Of a stretch of 64,000 bases of DNA, positions 46,295 through 54,003 are shown piece after piece. The stretch is from Corynebacterium amycolatum (GTDB lineage Bacteria; Actinomycetota; Actinomycetes; Mycobacteriales; Mycobacteriaceae), in NCBI RefSeq assembly GCF_016889425.1, contig NZ_CP069513.1, forward strand, positions 558,001-622,000, read 5' to 3'. Under the pieces are notes generated by a model. The model did not search any database. It had not been told where the DNA came from and saw nothing but the letters and a program-made list of their open reading frames with translations. Position 1 is the first letter of the stretch, and every line of letters begins with the position of its first letter. A program made the translations under genes and the position numbers.

Positions 46295-46681
46295 ATGAGT
46301 TCTGATGTCTCCCCGTGCTCCCGTCGTCGTTTCCTCCTGGGAACTGCCGCCACTGCAGCTGGCGCACTCGTAGCCGCTTGTGCACCAAAGTCTGCGGTGG
46401 AGAAAGTTGACGCTGCCGACATTCCGGTTGGCGGCGGTGTGGTTATCGGCAATTACGTCGTCACGCAGCCGGAGGAGGGCAAGTTCGCCGCTTTCTCCAG
46501 TTCGTGCCCGCACCAGAATGGTCGCATCACTGAGGTCAGCAATGGTGTGATGATTTGCCCGAACCACAACTCCCACTTTGATATTGCTACTGGTCAGGTT
46601 GTTTCTGGCCCCTCACGTAAGCCCGCTGGCCAGGCTCCGCTGTCGGCCGATGGCACTGAGCTGATTGTGGGTCAGAAGTAG
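46295..46681 (+). CDS. Tat-exported Rieske [2Fe-2S] lipoprotein
   Basis: 128 residues. A twin-arginine signal (CSRRRFLLGTAATAAGALVA) ends at a lipobox LVAAC, so the folded cluster protein should be exported and lipid-anchored. The cluster ligands are CPHQNG and CPNHNSHF (Cys-X-His and Cys-X2-His). It is a small stand-alone electron-transfer protein; partner unknown. A seven-codon reading frame (MKVISVP, 46275-46298) ends in a TGA that overlaps its ATG, allowing translational coupling. The 3' end overlaps the convergent Fic gene by 10 nt. Confidence 0.9.
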   Translation: MSSDVSPCSRRRFLLGTAATAAGALVAACAPKSAVEKVDAADIPVGGGVVIGNYVVTQPEEGKFAAFSSSCPHQNGRITEVSNGVMICPNHNSHFDIATGQVVSGPSRKPAGQAPLSADGTELIVGQK

Positions 46682-47943
46682 ATTCCGGAAGCAGATTCAT
46701 GGTCGGCGGGTTCAAGGCCTAAGAGATCTAGTCCCGCCGGTGCCAGCTGGAATCGCAGCGGGCGGCGGCTCGTGGGCATTGCCAATCCTGCCGCCTCTAA
46801 CTCGGCGAGATACTTTCGCGCTGTCCGCTTTTCCTTGCCGACGGTGTCAGCGACGTGTTCGAGCTTGATTCCATATTCGGGTCCGAACAACCGAACCTGT
46901 GCCAGGACGTATAGCGTGCCAATCTCGTTTCCTGTAAGCGACACAGGCAGCACCTGCTCGGGCGAGTTAGATAGCTCAGCTATCCGCTGTTCAAGCCTTT
47001 CGCACTGGTAAGACTTCATCTGCAGCTCTTCCAGCAAATACTGCTGTGCATTCAGAATGACATCAGCCATCGCCTCGACGAAGAAAGTGACTTCTCCCCG
47101 GTTCATTGGGTCTTCCGTAGTGGTAAAAGCCTTGTAATACTTCGCTTTATCCTCAGCGAGTTGGCGGGAAATAGTCAGCGCAGTTGAGGTCGAGAGTGCC
47201 TCCCGCAAAGCCACAGACAGTAGAAAACGTCCCATCCGGCCGTTGCCGTCATAAAACGGGTGAACGAATTCGAACATGAAATGGCTTGCCAAGATTCGAA
47301 TCAGCCGATTGTCCTCTGCGGAATTCACCGTTGCCAGGAACTCATTGAGGAGTTGGTGAATGGCAGCTTCGCTTTCAACACCTCGATGAACCTGTTGTTG
47401 CCCATCGGTAATCGTGACCGTTGCTGCCCTGAAGAGCTCACCGTCTAACTCATCTTCGGCGGCAATCTCATCGCCGAGAAGCTGATCGTACTGCTGACGG
47501 ATTTCTGTGAGCGTTGTCGGAAACTCAATCCGCTCATCGTTGGCCAACCGGAAATAGAGCTGACTGAATTCATGGAAGCGCTTGTACTGGGTTCCCGAAG
47601 TGTTGTCCAACGCCTCCGCGACTTCTCGCCGTGTGAAGTGAATTCCCTCAATTTCATTGGTGGCTACCACCTCGGCCAGGAGCAGATTGAAAAGATAGTG
47701 AGTCCGCGCTGCACCCGGCAGGCGATTCCACAACTGTGAGATCTGTAGCTCTAGAGACAGAATCTTTTCAATCTTGGCCGCGAGATCGCTTGTAATGCAG
47801 CAAAAGAGCGGCCACTGCCCCAGCGGAAAGTGCCACTGAATCGTCGACGGGGAGTCTTTGCGTGACTGGTATTCGCCTTCCACTGTCTGTTCCGCATCAT
47901 GTGCGGACATGTGGAAGATCCTCTTAAGCGGATAGTGCTTCAC
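46672..47943 (-). CDS. Fic-domain protein with N-terminal inhibitory motif and C-terminal winged helix
   Basis: 423 residues. The Fic motif HPFYDGNGRMGRF (228-240) is complete, so AMP- or other nucleotide transfer to a hydroxyl side chain is expected. TNEIEG at 95-100 matches the (S/T)xxxE(G/N) inhibitory helix, making it a self-inhibited class II Fic. The C-terminal part (VADTVGKEKRTARKYLAELE) reads as a winged helix-turn-helix, suggesting DNA binding. GTG start 47943 with GAAGGGAG 6 nt upstream. A strong inverted repeat lies about 90 nt ahead of it. Confidence 0.9.
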   Translation of the reverse strand: MKHYPLKRIFHMSAHDAEQTVEGEYQSRKDSPSTIQWHFPLGQWPLFCCITSDLAAKIEKILSLELQISQLWNRLPGAARTHYLFNLLLAEVVATNEIEGIHFTRREVAEALDNTSGTQYKRFHEFSQLYFRLANDERIEFPTTLTEIRQQYDQLLGDEIAAEDELDGELFRAATVTITDGQQQVHRGVESEAAIHQLLNEFLATVNSAEDNRLIRILASHFMFEFVHPFYDGNGRMGRFLLSVALREALSTSTALTISRQLAEDKAKYYKAFTTTEDPMNRGEVTFFVEAMADVILNAQQYLLEELQMKSYQCERLEQRIAELSNSPEQVLPVSLTGNEIGTLYVLAQVRLFGPEYGIKLEHVADTVGKEKRTARKYLAELEAAGLAMPTSRRPLRFQLAPAGLDLLGLEPADHESASGIYF

Positions 47944-48013
47944 GGCGAGCTCCCTTCTTTCCCCGGTGTTCTTTACATGATGCCTTTTACATATAGTGCC
48001 CTAAAAACTAACT

Positions 48014-48048
48014 CTTAATGTAAAAAATCACTGTTTTTTTACATTAAG
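48014..48048. promoter_or_regulatory. 14-bp inverted repeat upstream of fic
   Basis: CTTAATGTAAAAAA (48014-48027) and TTTTTTACATTAAG (48035-48048) are perfect reverse complements around 7 nt. Two further TTTACAT words occur at about 47972 and 47987, nearer the fic start. Together they look like an operator region for an autoregulating DNA-binding protein. On either strand the T-run would also let it act as a terminator for the MFS gene. Confidence 0.6.
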
Positions 48049-48094
48049 GGTTCTTTACGCGGTGCCTAAATGCGCTATGTTGCCGATATTGCCC

Positions 48095-49303
48095 CTACCG
48101 CCGCGGCTTCAGCCCCGCCACAGCACACGCGCCCGCGACGAAGGACAGCGCCACCAGCCACGGAATCAGCCCTGCCCACTCAAAGCGGCTGAACACCATC
48201 CCGGATACCCAACCGACAATGGACGAACCCGCATAGTAGCTGAACAGGTACATCGATGATGCCTCGGCGCGGTCGCGCTGCGCCACCAGCCCCACGCCGG
48301 ACGAGGACAGCGAGTGCGCCACGAAGAACGAGGCCGTGAAAATCAGCACGCCCACAATCAGTGCGGGCAGCCACGGCAGCAGCGCCAGCCCCAGGCCCAC
48401 GCACGCGGCCAGAGTCGCAATGGCGATGAGGCGACGGCGGCTCACCGTCTTCGCCCACACGCCCGCGCGTGCCGACGACCACGTGCCCGACAGGTAGAGA
48501 ATAAATACGAACCCTGCCAGTGCCGGAGAGAGCCCGAACTTATCGCCCAGTCGGAAGCCCAGGTAGTTGTACAGAGAGACAAACGACCCCATAAACAGGA
48601 ACGCCAGGGCGCACAGCGCGAGAATGCGCGGGTCGCGCAAGTGCCGCGCTATGGCCTGCCCCTCCCCTGCAAACGACAGCTGCTTCGGCTGGAACCTGCG
48701 CTGTTGCGGCAGGAAGTACCAGGTCAGAATGGCGAAAACAAACGCGACCGTCGCCGAGACCGCAATCGCCACCCGCCAAGAGGCGAACTCCAGCACAATG
48801 GACGGAATAATACGGCCGAGCAGACCACCGACCGTCGTGCCCGAGATATACAGCCCCATCACGCGACTGACGTGGTCGGCGTGGACTTCCTCACTGACAT
48901 AGGCCATAGCCACTGCGGGAACACCGGCAATGACAATGCCCTGCAGCAGGCGCAGCGCAATCATCGAACCGATGCCCGGCGCGATTGACACCACGAGCCC
49001 CAGCAGCGTTGCCACAAATGCGCTGATGACGATCACGCGCCTGCGTCCAAAGCGTTCGGACAATATGGACACCGGGATAATCGCACAGGCCAGACCACCG
49101 GTGGTGGCGGATACCGTCAGTGCGGCGGTGGCTGGGTCGACCGATAGCTCGTCGGAAAGCGTGGGCAGTAGCGCCTGCGTTGCGTAGAGCGCTTGGAACG
49201 ATGCCAGGCCGGCGAAAAGCACAGCGATAAGCGCGCGGCGGAATCCGGGATCTTCTGGCCGTAGTCCTTCGATCTGTTCGGGGTTTTCGTTAGCGCTAGT
49301 CAC
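48095..49303 (-). CDS. MFS transporter (YnfM/arabinose-efflux-like)
   Basis: 402 residues with twelve membrane helices. FQALYATQALLPTLSDELSV and SERFGRRRVIVISAFVATLL (loop 2-3 signature), then GVGLVAQRDRAEASSMYLFS. This group exports sugars, amino acids or drugs; the substrate is unknown. The open frame extends 47 codons upstream, but that part is charged and the GTG at 49303 (TSANENPEQIEG) has AGGAC before it, giving a normal MFS N terminus. Confidence 0.87.
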   Translation of the reverse strand: MTSANENPEQIEGLRPEDPGFRRALIAVLFAGLASFQALYATQALLPTLSDELSVDPATAALTVSATTGGLACAIIPVSILSERFGRRRVIVISAFVATLLGLVVSIAPGIGSMIALRLLQGIVIAGVPAVAMAYVSEEVHADHVSRVMGLYISGTTVGGLLGRIIPSIVLEFASWRVAIAVSATVAFVFAILTWYFLPQQRRFQPKQLSFAGEGQAIARHLRDPRILALCALAFLFMGSFVSLYNYLGFRLGDKFGLSPALAGFVFILYLSGTWSSARAGVWAKTVSRRRLIAIATLAACVGLGLALLPWLPALIVGVLIFTASFFVAHSLSSSGVGLVAQRDRAEASSMYLFSYYAGSSIVGWVSGMVFSRFEWAGLIPWLVALSFVAGACAVAGLKPRR

Positions 49304-49409
49304 TTGTCCTACGTTAGCCCTCTCTCCAAACCCCTCGCTGAATACACCAAACCAAAAAACCTTTTTAATTCGCCCGCGGTATCGCTTTCGTTTTATTAGT
49401 TTCGTAGGC

Positions 49410-50627
49410 ATGACTACTTCTTCCGCACAGCCACAGGGTCGCAATCACGACCGCGAGTACGACATTGTCGTCTACGGTGCCACGGGTTTCGTGGGCCGCT
49501 TGATTGTGGACTATCTGGCTAAACACGCCGGTCAGACAAAGGTGGCGCTCGCAGGCAGGAACGCCCAGAAGCTTGCCGACGTCGCGGAGAACGCAGGCGT
49601 ATCGGACTGGCCGGTCATTGTTGCGGATGCCGCCGACCAGCAGGCGGTGGCACAGCTTGCTGCCAGCACAAAGGTGGTGTTGACCCTTGTTGGACCGTAC
49701 GCAAAGTACGGCCGCACCCTGGTGGCCGAGTGTGCCAAGGCCGGTACTCACTACGTCGACCTGTGTGGCGAGGTGCTGTTCGTCCACGACTCCATTGCAA
49801 ACAACCACGAGGTAGCGCAGCAGACCGGAGCTAAAATTGTTCACTCCTGCGGCTTCGACTCGATTCCCTCCGACGTCGCTGTCCGCGAGCTCCACGAAGC
49901 AGCTCACACCAAGCTCGGTGAGACAACCCTGCTGTTCAAGCACGTCAAGGGTGGCGTCTCCGGCGGCACTATCGATTCGGTCCGCGTTCAGCTTGAACAG
50001 GCCAAGAAGGATCCCAAGCTGCGTCGCATCATCGCCGATCAGTACGCGCTGGCTGAGCCGGGACCCGACCAGGGTAAGTTCGGCGTCGACCTGCGCCCGG
50101 CGCGCTTCCGCAGCCACTGGCGAGCCCCCTTCTTCATGTCGCCTTTCAACACCCGCATTGTTCAGCGCTCAGCGATGCTGGCGGATTACGGTGATTCCTT
50201 CCGCTACCGCGAACTACTCAATGTCGGCCGCGGTCCGAGGGCTTTCGTGCGCGCGAATGCTTTCGCAGCTGTCTGCAGGTTGGCGCTGGCGGCGATGGCA
50301 TTTGGGCCGACGGCCAAGCTCATTGATAAAAAACTACCGAAGCCGGGCGAGGGCCCGAGCGCTGAAGCACAGGCCGAGGGCCGCTTCACCATCGAGGCCT
50401 ACACCGTCGATACCTCCGGCATTCACTGGCGTTCCAAGGTGTCCCTTGAGGAAGACCCAGGGTACACAGGCACCGCGATTATGATTTCCAGCGCCGCCCT
50501 CGCGCTCGTCCACGACGATCTGCCGGACACCACTGGCGTGCTCACTCCTACTGTCGCGCTTGGCGACGCCCTGTCCCGCCGTCTCCGCGCTGGCGGCATG
50601 ACCATTGAGACGGTGCAGGCTCGATGA
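49410..50627 (+). CDS. Saccharopine dehydrogenase-like / trans-acting enoyl reductase family protein
   Basis: 405 residues. N-terminal NAD(P) site YDIVVYGATGFVGRLIVDYL, then VLTLVGPYAKYGRTLVAECA and HYVDLCGEVLF, and HSCGFDSIPSDVAV, all typical of the family that includes the mycobacterial trans-acting enoyl reductase of phthiocerol/phenolphthiocerol synthesis. In corynebacteria homologues act on unknown lipids. TAGTTT 7 nt before the ATG points to a leaderless mRNA. It overlaps the next SDR by 4 nt, so they probably work together. Confidence 0.85.
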   Translation: MTTSSAQPQGRNHDREYDIVVYGATGFVGRLIVDYLAKHAGQTKVALAGRNAQKLADVAENAGVSDWPVIVADAADQQAVAQLAASTKVVLTLVGPYAKYGRTLVAECAKAGTHYVDLCGEVLFVHDSIANNHEVAQQTGAKIVHSCGFDSIPSDVAVRELHEAAHTKLGETTLLFKHVKGGVSGGTIDSVRVQLEQAKKDPKLRRIIADQYALAEPGPDQGKFGVDLRPARFRSHWRAPFFMSPFNTRIVQRSAMLADYGDSFRYRELLNVGRGPRAFVRANAFAAVCRLALAAMAFGPTAKLIDKKLPKPGEGPSAEAQAEGRFTIEAYTVDTSGIHWRSKVSLEEDPGYTGTAIMISSAALALVHDDLPDTTGVLTPTVALGDALSRRLRAGGMTIETVQAR

Positions 50628-51475
50628 TTGGTGGCCTGACCGGTGCTTTTGCGAATCTCACCCGCGGACCGAAGCTGCCGAGTGTAGGTGGTGGCCGTGC
50701 GTTAGTGACCGGCGCTTCCTCCGGCATCGGCTGGGCATGCGCGGAGGCACTGGTCAAGGCCGGTTTCGAGGTCGTTGGCACGTCCCGCAGAGGCGCCGAT
50801 GCGCCGCACCCCGAGGGCGTGCAGATGGTGGCGCTCGACATGTCCAGCGCTGACGATATCGCCGCTGTGGTCGCTCACGGGCCTTACGACGTCGTCGTCG
50901 CCAACGCCGGTGAGAGCCAGTCGGGCGCTTTCGAGGAGCTACCCCGCGAGGCGCTTGAGCGTCTCTTCCAGGTCAGTGTTCTGGGGCAGGTGGAGCTGTT
51001 ACAACAGCTGCTGCCCGGCATGCGTGAGGCCGGTCGTGGCCGAATTGTGCTGGTGGGCTCGATGCTCGGCGGGTTACCGCTGTCCTACCGTTCTTCCTAC
51101 GTGGCGACCAAGGCCGCTATCCGCGGCTTTGGACTCTCGCTGCGCGGTGAAGTCGCGCAGTTCGGTATCGGCGTGACCGTTGTCGAGCCGGGTTCCATAA
51201 ACACCGGTATTTCTGCACGTCGGACGACATATAGCGATGAGGGTTCCGTTTACGCTGCTGATGTCCACCGCATGCTGACGAAGTTGAATGCCAACGAGGA
51301 AGGGGGCATTCCCGCTTCCGAGATTGCGGAGGTAGTGATGCGCGAGGTGGCCGCCGAACGACCCTTGGCCCTGGTGGCGCGGGGGTCGTCGGCAAGCGTG
51401 GCGGTGCCCTTCATGCGGCGGATCCCGACGCAAGCGATGTTGACCATCATGCGCCGGGTGCACGGGCTGCGGTGA
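50624..51475 (+). CDS. Short-chain dehydrogenase/reductase paired with the enoyl-reductase-like gene
   Basis: 283-residue classical SDR: ALVTGASSGIGWACAEALVK, VVANAGESQSGAFEELPREA, a catalytic Ser in VLVGSMLGGLPLSYRSSYVA, and SYVATKAAIRGFGLSLRGEV with Tyr and Lys. The ATG overlaps the stop of the upstream gene (ATGA), implying coupled translation and a shared, probably lipid, substrate. The first ~25 residues are an extra N-terminal segment. Confidence 0.87.
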   Translation: MIGGLTGAFANLTRGPKLPSVGGGRALVTGASSGIGWACAEALVKAGFEVVGTSRRGADAPHPEGVQMVALDMSSADDIAAVVAHGPYDVVVANAGESQSGAFEELPREALERLFQVSVLGQVELLQQLLPGMREAGRGRIVLVGSMLGGLPLSYRSSYVATKAAIRGFGLSLRGEVAQFGIGVTVVEPGSINTGISARRTTYSDEGSVYAADVHRMLTKLNANEEGGIPASEIAEVVMREVAAERPLALVARGSSASVAVPFMRRIPTQAMLTIMRRVHGLR

Positions 51476-51488
51476 GTTAATCGGCGTG

Positions 51489-51824
51489 CTATTCAGCGAT
51501 AGCGCGCATCTCGACGGCCTGCGCACACGCCTCCGCAGCTTCGTGGGCTAGGTTGATAGCCTCTTGCTCATCTGCGACTTGGACAATCCAAAAAGCCGAC
51601 GGGAACGTCATCGCGTTGTAATACGGCAAATCGCTATGTGAACCATCCGGCAGCACCGTCATGGCATCCTCTGGCGGAACCAGCCCGCCGGACATAACCC
51701 AGTGGCCTTCGTCCTGCAGCTTCTGATTGAAGCGTCCGATTCGTTCAAAGGCAGCGTGCATTTCCTCATCAGAGTCATACGCGTTGATATCTCTGCGGCC
51801 ATGGACCGTGAAAAAGTACTGCAC
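51489..51824 (-). CDS. YCII-related (DGPF-type) small protein
   Basis: 111 residues: MQYFFTVHGRRDINAYDSDE, HWVMSGGLVPPEDAMTVL and PSAFWIVQVADEQEAINLAH. The YCII fold is a small ferredoxin-like dimer with a His/Asp site; members of this group often sit near ECF sigma factors, but none is present here. Function unknown. It ends 13 nt from the convergent SDR gene. Confidence 0.82.
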   Translation of the reverse strand: MQYFFTVHGRRDINAYDSDEEMHAAFERIGRFNQKLQDEGHWVMSGGLVPPEDAMTVLPDGSHSDLPYYNAMTFPSAFWIVQVADEQEAINLAHEAAEACAQAVEMRAIAE

Positions 51825-51931
51825 ACCAAGCTCCTGAGTTTCGTTTTGCTAAGTGTAACAGATTGGATGGGGTTGGCATTGGGGAATTTTTGGGGAATTT
51901 TGGCTTTGGTCGCTGGTTACCCTTTGACCGG

Positions 51932-51954
51932 GGTGGTACTACAGGTGGTACTAT
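51932..51954 (+). promoter_or_regulatory. Direct-repeat operator and -10 of the hicAB promoter
   Basis: GGTGGTACTA occurs at 51932-51941 and 51944-51953, a 12-bp period of about one helical turn. The second copy runs into TACTAT (51949-51954), a -10 hexamer lying 7 nt before the hicA GTG. A ribbon-helix-helix antitoxin such as HicB could bind these repeats and block the promoter. Confidence 0.6.
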
Positions 51955-51961
51955 CAAAGAT

Positions 51962-52216
51962 GTGGGGGACAAAATAGAAAAAATTCTTACATCTATGCGC
52001 GCTTCAAACGCCAACGTTTCTTACCAAGATCTGAAGAAGGTCTGCGACTTTTACTTCGAACGACGCCCTTCGCGCGGGGGCGATCATGAAACATACAAAA
52101 CACCGTGGCGCGGCGACCCTCGAGTCAACATTCAAAACCGAAATGGGAAAGCTAAGCCCTACCAGGTCAATCAAGTACTAGCCGCCATCGACAAACTTCT
52201 ACTCGAAGGAAAATAA
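51962..52216 (+). CDS. hicA: HicA-type mRNA interferase toxin
   Basis: 84 residues, dsRBD-like fold, cleaving mRNA. The catalytic His is His42 in RGGDHETYKTPWRGDP, followed by RVNIQNRNGKAKPYQVNQVL, close to the actinobacterial HicA form. I chose the GTG at 51962 (MGDKIEKILTSMRASN) because the family usually begins with this KIEKIL-type helix and because a TANNNT box lies 7 nt upstream; ATG 51995 would drop that helix. It ends 2 nt before hicB. Toxin-first order is normal for HicAB. Confidence 0.85.
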   Translation: MGDKIEKILTSMRASNANVSYQDLKKVCDFYFERRPSRGGDHETYKTPWRGDPRVNIQNRNGKAKPYQVNQVLAAIDKLLLEGK

Positions 52217-52218
52217 CA

Positions 52219-52554
52219 ATGTCTTATCCTGCTGAAAAGTACACCTACCAGGTCTTCTGGTCAGAACCTGATCAAGAATATGTGGCGACGGTACTGGAGT
52301 TTCCTTCACTGTCGTGGGTAGCTGAAAACTCGTCGGAAGCGGAACAAAAACTTCGAGACCTCGTTACTGAGGTTCTTATGGATATGGAAGCCTCCGATGA
52401 AGCAGTCCCAGAGCCCTTCGGTCACCGTTCCTACTCGGGGCGATTCAACGTCCGAATCCCCAGTTCACTGCACCGGAAACTGGCAATGGCAGCTGCCCGC
52501 GAAGGAGTCTCGCTCAATACTTACGTAGCGCAGACACTCGCAGGCGCTGCATAG
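52219..52554 (+). CDS. hicB: HicB-type antitoxin
   Basis: 111 residues. The N-terminal HicB domain (YTYQVFWSEPDQEYVATVLE followed by FPSLSW) is a degenerate RNase H-like fold that masks HicA. The C-terminal ribbon-helix-helix (GRFNVRIPSSLHRKLAMAAA, then REGVSLNTYVAQTL) should bind the operator upstream of hicA. It starts directly after hicA, so the two are co-translated. The pair sits beside the CRISPR locus, a common defence-island setting. Confidence 0.88.
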   Translation: MSYPAEKYTYQVFWSEPDQEYVATVLEFPSLSWVAENSSEAEQKLRDLVTEVLMDMEASDEAVPEPFGHRSYSGRFNVRIPSSLHRKLAMAAAREGVSLNTYVAQTLAGAA

Positions 52555-52583
52555 GTTTTGATCGGGCGTTTTGCGGGCAGGGC

Positions 52584-53084
52584 CTAGTTTTGTTCTTTCG
52601 CCAATTCCTGTTTCGCAGTGGCGGCTCGCTGTGCCCTGATCTCCGCTACCTGCTGCTTGCGGGTATTGAACCCCATGCGCCACGGGGCGGCTAGACCTGA
52701 CTCGGGGGCACGCGGGTTATCGCGCCAAGATTTGCCCTCGTTGTAGGCCTGCGCGCCCTCGCGGTATGCGGCAGATTGCTCGGCAAAGGTTGGGTACAGC
52801 TGTTCAGCAGCCTGTCTGGCCTGCGCACCGACAGCCTTCATTTTCGCGCGCAGATCCTTGATTTTGTCCTGAATCTTTTTGTTGTAGCGTTCCTGCTGCT
52901 CTGCAATATCGACGAGTGCCTGCTGCTCGGTGATGGGGTCGAACGGGGCTTGGCCTGCCTTGTCGTAGGCTTCCTTAGCACGCGGGGTGCGCTCCCAATC
53001 ACGCAAAGACGGGTTATAAACGCACCAATCTTCCTGGCCGTCGTCTTTGTAGATACTGCCGTTGTGATCCCAGTACTTCGTCAT
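52584..53084 (-). CDS. Hypothetical coiled-coil protein with possible RMF/CrpP-like C-terminal motif
   Basis: 166 residues, not recognised as a whole. The N-terminal part is Trp/Tyr-rich (MTKYWDHNGSIYKDDGQEDW), and residues ~55-100 are a charged, Gln-rich helix likely to form a coiled coil. The tail YREGAQAYNEGKSWRDNPRA ... GLAAPWRMGFNTRKQQ follows the spacing of the ribosome-modulation-factor/CrpP motif (G..A...G....NP........W..GF). AGGAGGG lies before its ATG; its promoter must lie in the trailer end of the CRISPR array. Codon use is like the neighbours. Confidence 0.55.
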   Translation of the reverse strand: MTKYWDHNGSIYKDDGQEDWCVYNPSLRDWERTPRAKEAYDKAGQAPFDPITEQQALVDIAEQQERYNKKIQDKIKDLRAKMKAVGAQARQAAEQLYPTFAEQSAAYREGAQAYNEGKSWRDNPRAPESGLAAPWRMGFNTRKQQVAEIRAQRAATAKQELAKEQN

Positions 53085-53103
53085 GCGTTTACCCTCCTGA
53101 GTG

Positions 53104-53139
53104 TTTACGCGGGGATACTATCCCCCTCATAATCAAACC
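53104..53139. repeat. Partial CRISPR repeat plus 21-bp mini-spacer at the trailer end
   Basis: TTTACGCGGGGATAC (53104-53118) is like the distal half of a repeat. It is followed by 21 bp (53119-53139) and then the degenerate first repeat. The same arrangement, with related sequence, occurs at 63101-63177 on the other side of the cas genes. Confidence 0.65.
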
Positions 53140-53959
53140 GGAACATCCCCGTCCACGCGGGGACAACCGACGGACGGTACTGTGTCGCTGGCGGATATGA
53201 GGAGCATCCCCGCTCACGCGGGGAAAACTCCCACAAGCCAGCCTCAAGCAGCCTGATGCCGGGAACATCCCCGCTCACGCGGGAAAACCTTACTTGGTTG
53301 TGGGTGGTGATTGGAACACTTGGAACATCCCCGCTCACGCGGGGAAAACTTGCTTGCCATGTTTATTGCTAAGTAACTAGTCGGAACATCCCCGCTCACG
53401 CGGGGAAAACTCACACGGGGTAGTCCACCCCAACGCGGTTCTGGGAACATCCCCGCTCACGCGGGGAAAACACGGCGGCGATAAGCTCCGCCTTCGTCAT
53501 GCCCGGAACATCCCCGCTCACGCGGGGAAAACTATGACAATCCGGCTTCGGTTGAGCCTGTGCCGGGAACATCCCCGCTCACGCGGGGAAAACGCGGGGA
53601 GTGGGTTCCCGCGTCGGAGCCTGGTGGGAACATCCCCGCTCACGCGGGGAAAACCGTTTCTTAATGGTGACTTGCCTTATCGGTGGCGGAACATCCCCGC
53701 TCACGCGGGGAAAACCGGGGGCTCACCGTGGTGCTGCCAAACATGGACGGAACATCCCCGCTCACGCGGGGAAAACACGGAAAAAGAGGCGGTGCAGATA
53801 CGCCATGACGGAACATCCCCGCTCACGCGGGGAAAACGGACAGCGCCTACACCCTGTCGTCTCTGCTTGCGGAACATCCCCGCTCACGCGGGGAAAACGC
53901 TTCCAGCTCACGACGGACAGCGTCCATGTCGGGAACATCCCCGCTCACGCGGGGAAAAC
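53140..53959 (-). CRISPR. Type I-E CRISPR array, 14 repeats and 13 spacers
   Basis: The 28-bp repeats read on the plus strand start GGAACATCCCCGCTCACG and end CGGGGAAAAC; on the minus strand, the likely transcribed strand, they start GTTTTCCCCGCG as in type I-E. All 13 spacers are exactly 33 bp. Repeats begin at 53140, 53201, 53262, 53322, 53383, 53444, 53505, 53566, 53627, 53688, 53749, 53810, 53871 and 53932. The repeat at 53140 has three changes, 53201 has one, and 53262 lacks one G (27 bp), so the old trailer end is at low coordinates and the leader is next to cas2. Each repeat holds a CCCCGC/GCGGGG hairpin for Cas6e. Spacer targets cannot be identified here. Confidence 0.98.
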
Positions 53960-54003
53960 ACTTCTTCACCAGCAAAATTCGGTTCCCAGTGTAAGATTTT
54001 ATA
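53960..54003 (-). promoter_or_regulatory. CRISPR leader (short) with TATAAAAT element
   Basis: Only 44 nt separate the cas2 stop from the first repeat on the minus strand. The stretch is AT-rich and, read leftward, starts with a TATAAAAT-like -10. The leader may extend into the 3' end of cas2. Confidence 0.55.

Noticed and set aside
51702..51977. 91-codon plus-strand frame with hydrophobic stretch upstream of hicA
   Set aside because: It overlaps the YCII gene on the other strand and the hicA promoter; no ribosome site.
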